A DNA stretch of 64,000 nt, from NCBI RefSeq assembly GCF_047425875.1, contig NZ_CP179727.1, forward strand, positions 2,170,001 to 2,234,000. The letters are read 5' to 3'. Position 1 is the stretch's first letter, and each line of letters opens with the position of its first letter. Origin of the DNA: Macrococcoides animalis. Lineage in GTDB: Bacteria > Bacillota > Bacilli > Staphylococcales > Staphylococcaceae. The translations under genes were made by a program, and so were the position numbers. This document shows positions 53,966 to 62,449 of this stretch, piece by piece. The notes beneath the pieces are model-generated. The model saw nothing but the letters and a program-made list of their open reading frames with translations. It did no database searches and was not told where the DNA came from.

Positions 53966-53982
53966 TTAGTAACTAGTCTTAA
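53966..53982 (+). promoter_or_regulatory. FapR-like operator over the accBC start site
   Basis: TTAGTAACTAGTCTTAA matches the FapR consensus TTAGTACCTRNTACTAA at 14 of 17 positions. It covers the predicted transcription start, the usual repressing position for FapR, the malonyl-CoA sensor. Confidence 0.45.
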
Positions 53983-54006
53983 AATCTTGTATAAAAGGGG
54001 TTCAAC

Positions 54007-54465
54007 ATGAAATTCGAAGAAATTAAAAAACTCGTTGATTTAATCGACGCATCAAACACATTAACAGAATTAAATTTGGAGCAAGACGATTATAAAATTG
54101 TAATTAAAAAAGAAAAAGAGATACTACATGCACCGATTCAATCTGTTTATGAGGTACCACAAACACTACATAAAAATGTGCAAGTACCACAAGCTACTGC
54201 ACACGTACCTAAAGAAGCTGAAGTTGAGACAGGCAAGACAATTAATGCGCCAATGGTAGGCACATTTTATAAATCACCATCGCCAGAAAGTGCGCCTTAT
54301 GTAGGTATCGGCGATAAGGTAAATCCAGATAGTACAGTATGTATTTTAGAAGCGATGAAATTATTTAATGAAATTCAAGCAGAAATTTCAGGAGAAATTA
54401 TTGAAGTCCTAGTTGAAGACGGACAAATGGTTGAGTACGGACAACCTTTATTTAAGGTGAAGTAG
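54007..54465 (+). CDS. accB: Biotin carboxyl carrier protein of acetyl-CoA carboxylase
   Basis: 152 residues: N-terminal helical part, a flexible Pro/Ala/Gln-rich linker (about 40-75) and the biotinyl domain with Lys118 in EAMKLFNE. It carries carboxylated biotin between AccC and AccAD in the first step of fatty acid synthesis. AccC begins at the base after its stop. Confidence 0.96.
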   Translation: MKFEEIKKLVDLIDASNTLTELNLEQDDYKIVIKKEKEILHAPIQSVYEVPQTLHKNVQVPQATAHVPKEAEVETGKTINAPMVGTFYKSPSPESAPYVGIGDKVNPDSTVCILEAMKLFNEIQAEISGEIIEVLVEDGQMVEYGQPLFKVK

Positions 54466-55812
54466 ATGAAAAAAGTATTGGTAGCGAATCGTGGCGAAAT
54501 CGCAGTACGTATTATTCGAGCATTGAAAGAGTTAAATATACAGTCTGTTGCTGTGTATTCTGAGGCAGACCGTGACGCCTTACATACTCAAATTGCCGAT
54601 GAAGCGTATTGCATTGGTCCTAAACAGTCGAAAGATTCTTATTTAAATATTCCAAATATTTTAATGATCGCAAGTTCTACAGGTTGTGATGGAATACATC
54701 CTGGTTATGGTTTCTTAGCTGAGAATGCAAATTTTGCTGAAATGTGTGAAGCGTGCCAAATTAAATTTATTGGTCCGAGTCATTATTCAATTTCGAAAAT
54801 GGGAATAAAAGATGTCGCAAAAAAAGTGATGATTGAAGCGAATGTACCTGTTGTACCTGGAAGTGATGGTTTACTTGATAATGTTGATCATGCTTTATCA
54901 CTAGCAAATGATATGGGATATCCAGTTATTATTAAAGCTACAGCTGGTGGAGGTGGAAAAGGGATTCGTGTCGCTCGAAACAATGAAGAATTGCGTAATG
55001 GTTATATGATGACGGAACAAGAAGCAGCTACTGCTTTTGGTAATCCAGGATTGTATTTAGAAAAATACATTGAAGAATTCCGTCACATTGAAATTCAAGT
55101 ATTAGCAGATCAATTTGGTAAAGTGATTCATCTAGGTGAACGAGATTGTACGATTCAACGTCGTATGCAAAAATTAGTTGAAGAATCACCCTCACCTATC
55201 TTAAACGAGGCAACGCGTGAATCAATGGGAAAAGCAGCAGTACGTGCAGCAGAAGCAGTAGACTATGAAGGTGCAGGCACCGTGGAATTTATCTATGATT
55301 TATCATCAAATAATTATTATTTTATGGAAATGAACACACGCATTCAAGTAGAACATCCAGTTACAGAAATGGTAACAGGTATTGATTTAGTGAAATGGCA
55401 AATAAAGGTTGCGTCTGGTGAAGCATTGACAGTTGATCAGCAGGACATAAAACTATCAGGTCATGCGATTGAATTACGTATAAACGCTGAAAATCCATAC
55501 AAAAACTTTATGCCATCTCCAGGACTCATTACACAATATGTTGTACCAGGCGGCTACGGTGTTAGGATAGATTCTGCGTGTTACACGAACTACAAGATTC
55601 CTCCTTTTTACGATTCAATGGTAGCGAAGCTTATCGTGCATCAACCAACACGCGCTGAAGCAATAGCATGTGCAAAACGTGCATTAGACGAATTTGTTGT
55701 TACCGGTGTAGACACGACTATTCCCTTCCATATTGCATTAATGGATAACAATGTATTTAAATCAAATAATTATAGTACGAAATTTTTAGAACAGAATGAA
55801 ATACTTTCATAA
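54466..55812 (+). CDS. accC: Biotin carboxylase subunit of acetyl-CoA carboxylase
   Basis: 448 residues, ATP-grasp fold. KATAGGGGKGIRVA (ATP glycine loop), EMNTRIQVEHPVTE (catalytic region), and RINAENP. It carboxylates biotin on AccB using bicarbonate and ATP. Directly adjacent to accB with GGTGAAG as ribosome site. Confidence 0.97.
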   Translation: MKKVLVANRGEIAVRIIRALKELNIQSVAVYSEADRDALHTQIADEAYCIGPKQSKDSYLNIPNILMIASSTGCDGIHPGYGFLAENANFAEMCEACQIKFIGPSHYSISKMGIKDVAKKVMIEANVPVVPGSDGLLDNVDHALSLANDMGYPVIIKATAGGGGKGIRVARNNEELRNGYMMTEQEAATAFGNPGLYLEKYIEEFRHIEIQVLADQFGKVIHLGERDCTIQRRMQKLVEESPSPILNEATRESMGKAAVRAAEAVDYEGAGTVEFIYDLSSNNYYFMEMNTRIQVEHPVTEMVTGIDLVKWQIKVASGEALTVDQQDIKLSGHAIELRINAENPYKNFMPSPGLITQYVVPGGYGVRIDSACYTNYKIPPFYDSMVAKLIVHQPTRAEAIACAKRALDEFVVTGVDTTIPFHIALMDNNVFKSNNYSTKFLEQNEILS

Positions 55813-55834
55813 AAAAGCGCTTTTGCGTTTTTTT
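55811..55834 (+). terminator. Terminator after accC
   Basis: Short GC-core hairpin (CGC / GCG within A5 and T7 arms) with one bulge. Confidence 0.65.
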
Positions 55835-55863
55835 ATTTTGCATTTAATATTATACTAAAAACA

Positions 55864-55872
55864 TGTTATAGT
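55864..55872 (+). promoter_or_regulatory. Extended -10 element upstream of the asp23-family gene
   Basis: TGtTATAGT, with no good -35. It lies within an inverted repeat ATACTA (55852-55857) / TAGTAT (55869-55874). Confidence 0.4.
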
Positions 55873-55900
55873 ATTATTATGAGATGGGAGGCATATATCA

Positions 55901-56248
55901 ATGATTGAAACAAATAAAAAAGGCAATTTAGGTACTGTTGAAATTGCACCAAGTGTAATTGAGGTTATCGCTTCAATCGCTGTATCTGAAGTCAAAGGTG
56001 TATCACTTGTTCAAAAGAACAAATCTCTCGATAAATTAGGTGTTAAAAACCAAAAAGGTGTTAACGTTGATGTTAAAGACGATGAAATCATTATCGATGC
56101 TTATTGCGCATTTGATTATGGTACAAAGATTTCTAAAACAGCAACACTTGTTCAACAATCAATTAAAAATGCATTAGGTAATATGACGGCGATAAGTCCA
56201 AAACAAATCAACATTCATATTGTTAATGTAAAATTTAAAGAAATTTAA
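55901..56248 (+). CDS. yqhY: Asp23/Gls24 family protein (YqhY)
   Basis: 115 residues with the Asp23 fold pattern (GTVEIAPSVIEVIASIAVSE, YGTKISKTATLVQQ, INIHIVNVKF). In Bacillus YqhY is tied to acetyl-CoA carboxylase: loss causes suppressors in acc genes. The location directly after accBC supports that link here. No enzymatic motif. GGGAGG precedes the ATG. Confidence 0.9.
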   Translation: MIETNKKGNLGTVEIAPSVIEVIASIAVSEVKGVSLVQKNKSLDKLGVKNQKGVNVDVKDDEIIIDAYCAFDYGTKISKTATLVQQSIKNALGNMTAISPKQINIHIVNVKFKEI

Positions 56249-56279
56249 TTTAGAGGATGCTTGCATCCTCTAAATTTTT
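56247..56279 (+). terminator. Terminator-like hairpin between yqhY and nusB
   Basis: Perfect 14-bp stem AATTTAGAGGATGC / GCATCCTCTAAATT with a two-base loop and a short T-run, 14 bases before nusB. Confidence 0.82.
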
Positions 56280-56292
56280 GAAGGAGAAATAT

Positions 56293-56688
56293 ATGTCAAG
56301 AACAGAATCAAGACAACACGCAGTTCAAATTTTATTCCAATTAGAAACAAAAGAACACGATATCACTATTGAAGAAGCAACAAATTTTATCGTTGAAGCT
56401 CCTTTGAAAGATGCCTTTTGTGAAACAATTGTACGCGGTGTAAAAGAAAATGAAGCAGCAATTGATGAAAAAATTATGCCACAATTAAAGCAATGGACGT
56501 TAGATCGCATTAATAAGATTGATCGCATTATTTTAAGAATGAGTACATATGAATTACTTTACACTGATGCACCAGACAAAGTAGTTGTCAACGAAGCAGT
56601 TAATTTAGCTAAAATATTCAGCGACGATGAAAGTTATAAATTTATTAATGGTGTATTAAGTGAAATAATAAAAAACAAAGCGTCGTGA
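56293..56688 (+). CDS. nusB: Transcription antitermination protein NusB
   Basis: 131 residues, all-helical. SRTESRQHAVQILFQLE at the N-terminus and VVNEAVNLAKIFSDDESYKFINGVL near the end. It binds boxA RNA with NusE (S10) to support rRNA transcription. ATG 56293 follows AAGGAG; an upstream frame runs through the hairpin. Confidence 0.95.
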   Translation: MSRTESRQHAVQILFQLETKEHDITIEEATNFIVEAPLKDAFCETIVRGVKENEAAIDEKIMPQLKQWTLDRINKIDRIILRMSTYELLYTDAPDKVVVNEAVNLAKIFSDDESYKFINGVLSEIIKNKAS

Positions 56689-56692
56689 TAAA

Positions 56693-58024
56693 ATGGAAAA
56701 GTATTTAACGGTAAGCGCGTTAAGTAAATATATTAAAGTAAAATTTGATAGAGACCCTTATTTACAAGACATTTATATTAAAGGAGAACTTTCAAATTAT
56801 AAACGCCATTCAAGTGGCCACCATTATTTTGCTTTAAAAGATAATGGTGCCATTATTCAATGTATGATGTTTAGTCGTGATGCTTCCGGCTTATCTTTTA
56901 TCCCTAAAGAGGGAGATAGTGTTTTAATTAGGGGGAGAATTTCCTCATATGAAGCACGTGGAAATTATCAACTCTATGTCAGTACGATGACACTAGATGG
57001 AATTGGGTTATTGTATGAAAAATTTGAACAACTCAAAAAATCATTTCAAGATAAAGGTTATTTTAATGCAGAACATAAACAAGCGTTGCCCAAATATCCA
57101 AAGCATATTGCAGTACTGACAGCAAGTACCGGTGCTGCAGTGCAAGATATTCGAACGACGTTAAGTAATCGATACCCACTTGCAAAAGTGACTTATATTT
57201 CGACACTTGTACAAGGTACAGGTGCGAAAGAAGATATCGTTAAAAATATAAATCATGCCGACTCTATTGGAGCAGATGTTATTATAGTCGGACGTGGTGG
57301 CGGTTCTATAGAGGATCTATGGGCATTTAATGAAGCAATCGTTGTGGAAGCGATATTTAACTCAAATACACCGATTATATCTGCTGTAGGACATGAGACG
57401 GATACAACTTTATCTGATTATGTAGCAGATTTTAGGGCACCTACACCGACAGGTGCTGCAGTTTTAGCAACTCCTGATGTCCGAGAATTAATTGCACAAA
57501 TTAATCAGGCACGGGAATTTATGGACCATAAGATGAATGCTGTAATGAGAAATTATACGCAGCAACTCTCACAACTAGAAAGCTATTATATATTTAAAAA
57601 TCCATATATGCTAGTTGAACAAAAAGTGCAACGCATTGATGATTTTCAAAATCAGATAAAGTATATGATGAGCACTATAATGCAACAACAACATCACCGT
57701 GTGGCATTTTTGAGTCAACAAATATCTCCTAAAATGTTAAGAGACAAAGTGAAGCAACATCAAACGCTAATTGAAAATAAACACAATCAAATGGAGCGTA
57801 CAATTAAGTATCGTATGTCGATGAAACAATCAGTAGTCCAATCACAACTTGCGTTACTTAGTAGCTTAAGTCCGACCGAAACTTTACTTCGTGGTTACAG
57901 TATCACGCGATACAATAATACGATTATTCGTTCGACACACGATATATCTGTTGGTGACACAATAGAAATTGAAATGAAAGATGGCAAAATTATTGGTAAG
58001 GTTACAGAAAAGTCAAATGAGTAG
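56693..58024 (+). CDS. xseA: Exodeoxyribonuclease VII large subunit
   Basis: 443 residues: OB-fold N-terminus (about 1-100), catalytic core with GTGAKEDIV, VGRGGGSIEDLW and SAVGHETD, then a coiled-coil C-terminus that binds XseB. It degrades single-stranded DNA. Starts 4 bases after nusB. Confidence 0.95.
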   Translation: MEKYLTVSALSKYIKVKFDRDPYLQDIYIKGELSNYKRHSSGHHYFALKDNGAIIQCMMFSRDASGLSFIPKEGDSVLIRGRISSYEARGNYQLYVSTMTLDGIGLLYEKFEQLKKSFQDKGYFNAEHKQALPKYPKHIAVLTASTGAAVQDIRTTLSNRYPLAKVTYISTLVQGTGAKEDIVKNINHADSIGADVIIVGRGGGSIEDLWAFNEAIVVEAIFNSNTPIISAVGHETDTTLSDYVADFRAPTPTGAAVLATPDVRELIAQINQAREFMDHKMNAVMRNYTQQLSQLESYYIFKNPYMLVEQKVQRIDDFQNQIKYMMSTIMQQQHHRVAFLSQQISPKMLRDKVKQHQTLIENKHNQMERTIKYRMSMKQSVVQSQLALLSSLSPTETLLRGYSITRYNNTIIRSTHDISVGDTIEIEMKDGKIIGKVTEKSNE

Positions 58025-58035
58025 GAGTGATAATC

Positions 58036-58230
58036 ATGGCTAAAGACTTTGAAACAATGATGGGTGAATTAGAGTCAATTGTGAAGCAATTGGATAATGA
58101 AGAAGTATCTTTAGAAAAATCAATTGAATTATATGAGGCTGGCGTAAAATTATCTAAAGCTTGTCAAGACAAACTAAAAGAAGCGGAACAAAAGATTGAG
58201 AAACTTCAAGAGGCGGATATAAATGAATAA
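58036..58230 (+). CDS. xseB: Exodeoxyribonuclease VII small subunit
   Basis: 64 residues, a two-helix hairpin (FETMMGELESIVKQLDN ... LEKSIELYEAGVKL), the classic XseB pattern. It stabilises XseA. ATG 58036 has AGGAG 8 bases upstream. Overlaps ispA by 8 bases. Confidence 0.95.
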   Translation: MAKDFETMMGELESIVKQLDNEEVSLEKSIELYEAGVKLSKACQDKLKEAEQKIEKLQEADINE

Positions 58231-59083
58231 AGAGCACATTGCTTTAATCAATGCATCAATTGACGGATTATATCAACAAAAAGCGCTTTCTGAATTGTTG
58301 AATGAATCAATAAGGTATTCATTGCAAGCAGGTGGTAAACGCATTAGACCTTTATTATTGATGACAACATTAGAAAGTTTAGGTGGACGACCTGAAGATG
58401 GATTACCATTTGGGATTGCTGTTGAAATGATTCATACATATTCTTTAATCCATGACGACTTGCCAGCCATGGATAACGATGAATATCGTCGTGGAAAACT
58501 TACAAATCATAAAGTGTACGGAGAAGCTACAGCTATATTAGCAGGTGATGCTTTGCTTACAGATAGTTTTAATCAAATTTTATTTAGCCAATATAGCAAT
58601 GAAACTAAGATTAAATTAATGTCACTTCTTATTAATGCTGCAGGCTCTAATGGCATGGTTGCGGGACAAATGTTAGATATGGAAAATGAAAATAAAACAA
58701 TTGATATGTCGACTTTAGAAACAATTCACCATCATAAAACTGGAGATCTAATTCATGCATCAATATACGCAGCAGGAATCATTTTAAATAGCGATACAAA
58801 AGAACGCGATGCATTAGATAAAATTGGTCGTAATATAGGTTTAATGTTCCAGATTAAAGATGACATTTTAGATGTTGAAGGTGACTTTGAATCGATTGGT
58901 AAGGCAGTAGGTAGTGATATAGAAAATGATAAAAGTACATATGTTTCACTCCTTGGACTTGAAGCTTCAAAACAAAAATTAGATCAAATATTAAAAGATA
59001 CAATCGAAATTGTCGAAACAATTGCAACAAATAAGACATCACTTATCGATTTGATTGTTTTTATTGTTAAGCGAAATAAATAA
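58223..59083 (+). CDS. ispA: Farnesyl diphosphate synthase (geranyltranstransferase)
   Basis: 286 residues. First Asp-rich motif DDLPAMD and second DDILDVEGD, with GGKRIRP. It condenses IPP with DMAPP and GPP to FPP, the entry to undecaprenyl and menaquinone side chains. Directly upstream of dxs, so the start and end of isoprenoid building-block synthesis are neighbours. Confidence 0.96.
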   Translation: MNKEHIALINASIDGLYQQKALSELLNESIRYSLQAGGKRIRPLLLMTTLESLGGRPEDGLPFGIAVEMIHTYSLIHDDLPAMDNDEYRRGKLTNHKVYGEATAILAGDALLTDSFNQILFSQYSNETKIKLMSLLINAAGSNGMVAGQMLDMENENKTIDMSTLETIHHHKTGDLIHASIYAAGIILNSDTKERDALDKIGRNIGLMFQIKDDILDVEGDFESIGKAVGSDIENDKSTYVSLLGLEASKQKLDQILKDTIEIVETIATNKTSLIDLIVFIVKRNK

Positions 59084-59106
59084 AAGCCTATAAAGGGCTT
59101 TTTTTA
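59082..59106 (+). terminator. Terminator after ispA
   Basis: Stem AAAAGCC / GGCTTTT and T-run. Confidence 0.75.
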
Positions 59107-59108
59107 TT

Positions 59109-59137
59109 TTTCATGGATTCACAAACAATGATATAAT
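59109..59137 (+). promoter_or_regulatory. Extended -10 promoter of dxs
   Basis: TGaTATAAT (59129-59137) with a weak TTTCAT (59109-59114) 17 bases before the -10 hexamer. Confidence 0.55.
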
Positions 59138-59178
59138 AAGAAGCATATTAAAGTAAAAGAGATGTAGGTGGGGAATTC

Positions 59179-61065
59179 ATGGATGTATCAAAAATAAAAG
59201 ATCCATCGTTTATAAAAGATTTAACAAATGATGAATTAATAGAATTAAGTGGCGAAATTCGTCAATTTTTAATAGAAAAGTGTGCAATAACTGGGGGGCA
59301 TATCGGGGCAAATCTTGGTGTTGTTGAATTAACAATCGCAATGCATAGAAGTTTCAATAGTCCGATAGATAAATTAATCTTTGATGTAGGACATCAAGCT
59401 TATATCCATAAAATTCTTACAGGTCGTGGAGATAAGTTTGATACATTACGTCAATATAAGGGCTTAAGTGGTTTTCCAAAGCTAAACGAGAGTCCACATG
59501 ATGTTTGGGAAGCGGGCCACTCTTCTACTTCCCTTTCAGCAGCAATAGGTATGGCGAAAGCGCGTGATATCATGGGTGAAGATTATGATGTTGTGCCGAT
59601 AATTGGTGATGGTGCTTTAACTGGTGGAATGGCGTTAGAAGCCTTAAATCATATTGGTCACGATAAAACGGATATGACAATCGTATTAAACGATAATGAG
59701 ATGAGTATTGCACCTAACGTAGGTGCAATGCATAATATGTTCGGTCGTTTACGTACGAACCAGAATTATAATCGTGCTAAAGTAGATATTGACGGTTTCT
59801 TAAGCAAATTACCAGGTGGACATAAATTGCGAGATTCGGCAGATCGAATTAAAGACAGTTTAAAGTATTTAGTTGTGACAGGTGTATTTTTTGAAGAATT
59901 AGGAATAAAATATGTCGGACCAGTTGATGGCCATAACTTCAATGATTTAAAAGAAGCATTTGAAACCTCTAAGCGTATAAATGGCCCAGTTATAGTCCAT
60001 GTGATTACTAAAAAGGGGAAAGGCTATAGACCTGCTGAAAATGACAAAATCGGTACTTGGCATGGACTTGGACCTTATAAATTAGAAACAGGAGAACAAG
60101 TAAAAGGAAGTTCAAAAGCACCTGCATGGAGTCAAATATTTAGTGATACAGTTCAAAGTTTTGCTGAAAATGATAAAAAAATCGTTGCAATTACACCTGC
60201 AATGCCAGTTGGTAGTAAATTAACTAAGTTTCAAGCTGAATTACCACAACAATTCTTTGATGTTGGTATTGCTGAGCAGCATGCTGTGACAATGGCTGCA
60301 GGGTTAGCAGCAAATGGTATGACACCCTATTTAGCGATTTACTCTACATTTTTACAACGTGCATATGACCAATTGTTACATGACGTAGATCGTCAAAACT
60401 TACATGTTATCTTTGGTATTGACCGTTCAGGATTAGTTGGAGCTGATGGTGAAACTCACCAAGGTGTATTCGATATTCCATTCCTAAGTCATATGCCAAA
60501 TGTTACGATTATGATGCCAAAAGATGAGAATGAAGCACGACACATGCTACATAGTGCATTCTACGACTATAACGGTCCAATTGCGATTCGTTATCCACGA
60601 GGTAATGGTATTGGCGTTGAGGTGGATGAAACACTTCAAACTATTCCATATGGTAAGTGGGAGACTGTACACGTAGGTCAAGATATTGCAGTTTTGAGTT
60701 TTGGACCAACTTTACAACTCATAGAAGAAGTACGTGATGAGCTATTAAAAGAAGGAATTAATATTGAAGTAGTCAATGCACGTTTTATTAAACCTATAGA
60801 TACAGAGTACTTAGACGAATTATCGTCTGGAAATAAATCTATCATTACTGTTGAAGAATCGATATTAAGTGGTGGATTTGGCGCGCTTGTCGTGAATTAC
60901 TATAATGACCAACACAAATATGTTGATGTAAAGCGTATAGGAATTAATGATGAATATATCGAACATGGTGATGTTGAATTATTACTTAATGATATCGGCA
61001 TTTCGAAAGCAAATATCATAAACGAAATAAAGCAATCATTGAAGCGAAAAAATGAAAAAAATTAG
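59179..61065 (+). CDS. dxs: 1-deoxy-D-xylulose-5-phosphate synthase
   Basis: 628 residues, transketolase family. Thiamine diphosphate site GDGALTGGMALEALN, then GPVDGHNFNDL, and the C-terminal DVGIAEQHAVTMAAGLA and GVFDIPFLSHMPN. It joins pyruvate and glyceraldehyde 3-phosphate in the first MEP step. Typical Staphylococcus aureus genomes go from ispA to argR without dxs. The next gene overlaps by 14 bases. Confidence 0.97.
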   Translation: MDVSKIKDPSFIKDLTNDELIELSGEIRQFLIEKCAITGGHIGANLGVVELTIAMHRSFNSPIDKLIFDVGHQAYIHKILTGRGDKFDTLRQYKGLSGFPKLNESPHDVWEAGHSSTSLSAAIGMAKARDIMGEDYDVVPIIGDGALTGGMALEALNHIGHDKTDMTIVLNDNEMSIAPNVGAMHNMFGRLRTNQNYNRAKVDIDGFLSKLPGGHKLRDSADRIKDSLKYLVVTGVFFEELGIKYVGPVDGHNFNDLKEAFETSKRINGPVIVHVITKKGKGYRPAENDKIGTWHGLGPYKLETGEQVKGSSKAPAWSQIFSDTVQSFAENDKKIVAITPAMPVGSKLTKFQAELPQQFFDVGIAEQHAVTMAAGLAANGMTPYLAIYSTFLQRAYDQLLHDVDRQNLHVIFGIDRSGLVGADGETHQGVFDIPFLSHMPNVTIMMPKDENEARHMLHSAFYDYNGPIAIRYPRGNGIGVEVDETLQTIPYGKWETVHVGQDIAVLSFGPTLQLIEEVRDELLKEGINIEVVNARFIKPIDTEYLDELSSGNKSIITVEESILSGGFGALVVNYYNDQHKYVDVKRIGINDEYIEHGDVELLLNDIGISKANIINEIKQSLKRKNEKN

Positions 61066-61885
61066 AATTGATGAGTGGCTTGTAGATCACGATTACTATG
61101 AAACAAAAGATACAGCCAAACGAGCAGTGATGGCAGGTCTTATCTATAATGACAATATTCGAGTTGATACCGCTGGTGAGAAAATTGATCCAGTAACTGC
61201 AAAAATACGTGTGAAAGACAAACGTAAAAAATATGTTAGTCGTGGTGGATATAAATTAGAGAAAGCTATTCATCACTTTGATTTAAATTTAGCAGATGTA
61301 ATCCACCTAGATGTAGGATCATCAACTGGTGGTTTCACAGATTGTGCTTTACAAAATGGAGCGAAACATTCCTATGCACTTGACGTTGGAACTAACCAAT
61401 TAGATTATCGATTAAGAGTTCATGAAAGAGTTACTGTGATGGAACAAACTAACTTTAGATATGTGACAAAAGATCAGTTTGATCCACTACCGAACTTTGT
61501 AACAATTGATGTTAGTTTTATCTCTCTTTCTGTTATTCTTAAAAAACTAATAGAAATTGTTAATGATGGTACGACAATTATTGCGCTAATAAAACCACAA
61601 TTTGAAGCACGATATGAATATGTTGAAAAAGGAATTGTTTACGATAAAAGTGAACACATTCATGTTTTAAAAGAGATAACATTGCTATGTACAACATTAA
61701 ATATTAAAGTTCAAGATATTACTTTTTCACCGATAACGGGTCAGAAAGGTAATATTGAATATTTATTACATGGAGTATATACACTTAACGATATTCCAAA
61801 TATTAATTCTACAAAAAAATTAGTTTGGAATAATCATGCAAATGAAACAATTGTTAACCAAGCATTTGATACGTTAAATCATTAA
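61052..61885 (+). CDS. yqxC: TlyA-family rRNA 2'-O-methyltransferase (YqxC)
   Basis: 277 residues: S4 RNA-binding domain (1-65) and FtsJ-like SAM methyltransferase (VIHLDVGSSTGGFTDCAL, LIKPQFEARYEYV). Family members methylate riboses in 16S and/or 23S rRNA; the 'haemolysin' name is historical. Located between dxs and argR as in Bacillus. Confidence 0.92.
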   Translation: MKKIRIDEWLVDHDYYETKDTAKRAVMAGLIYNDNIRVDTAGEKIDPVTAKIRVKDKRKKYVSRGGYKLEKAIHHFDLNLADVIHLDVGSSTGGFTDCALQNGAKHSYALDVGTNQLDYRLRVHERVTVMEQTNFRYVTKDQFDPLPNFVTIDVSFISLSVILKKLIEIVNDGTTIIALIKPQFEARYEYVEKGIVYDKSEHIHVLKEITLLCTTLNIKVQDITFSPITGQKGNIEYLLHGVYTLNDIPNINSTKKLVWNNHANETIVNQAFDTLNH

Positions 61886-61913
61886 ACCACTGATAACTTA
61901 TCAGTGGTTTTTT
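61884..61913 (+). terminator. Terminator after yqxC
   Basis: 12-bp perfect stem AAACCACTGATA / TATCAGTGGTTT and T-run. Confidence 0.93.
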
Positions 61914-61926
61914 GATATACATTAAT

Positions 61927-61962
61927 TTGTATGTATGCTAAAATTATTTGTATAATTATACA
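61927..61962 (+). promoter_or_regulatory. argR promoter with overlapping ARG-box-like operator
   Basis: TTGTAT (61927-61932), an 18-base spacer and TATAAT (61951-61956). A perfect 14-base palindrome TGTATAATTATACA (61949-61962) covers the -10. It matches the ARG box TGAAT-N4-ATTCA except for one symmetric base per half, so autoregulation by ArgR is likely. Confidence 0.6.
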
Positions 61963-61982
61963 GACACAAGGAGGCGCATGGA

Positions 61983-62435
61983 ATGGCGAACAAAACAATC
62001 CGTCAAATCAAAATTCGTGAAATTATTTCAAACCAACAAATCGAAACACAAGAAGATTTAGTAGAGAAATTAAACGAATATAATTTAAATGTGACACAAG
62101 CAACGATTTCACGTGATATTAAGGAACTGCAACTTATTAAAGTCCCAACACCAAGTGGACAATATATTTACTCACTCCCACGTGATAGAAAGTACCATCC
62201 ACTTGATAAATTAGGACGTTACTTAATGGATTCATTTGTCAAATTAGATAGTGCAGATAATTTGCTTGTATTAAAGACTTTACCAGGAAACGCTCAATCT
62301 ATAGGTGCAATTTTAGACCAATTAGAATGGGAAGAAGTAATAGGTACAATTTGTGGTGATGATACTTGTTTATTAATCTGTAAAGATAAAAAAGCAGGGG
62401 AATTGATTACAGAACGTATTTTTAACATGCTTTAA
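61983..62435 (+). CDS. argR: Arginine repressor ArgR/AhrC
   Basis: 150 residues: winged-helix DNA-binding domain (1-70, with QATISRDIKELQLIK) and C-terminal arginine-binding hexamerisation domain (GTICGDDTCLLIC). It represses arginine synthesis and in several Firmicutes activates arginine catabolism, so the arc operon in this window is a candidate target. AAGGAGG precedes the ATG by 8 bases. Probably co-transcribed with recN, as in Bacillus. Confidence 0.95.
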   Translation: MANKTIRQIKIREIISNQQIETQEDLVEKLNEYNLNVTQATISRDIKELQLIKVPTPSGQYIYSLPRDRKYHPLDKLGRYLMDSFVKLDSADNLLVLKTLPGNAQSIGAILDQLEWEEVIGTICGDDTCLLICKDKKAGELITERIFNML

Positions 62436-62449
62436 TTGGAGGACTATTT

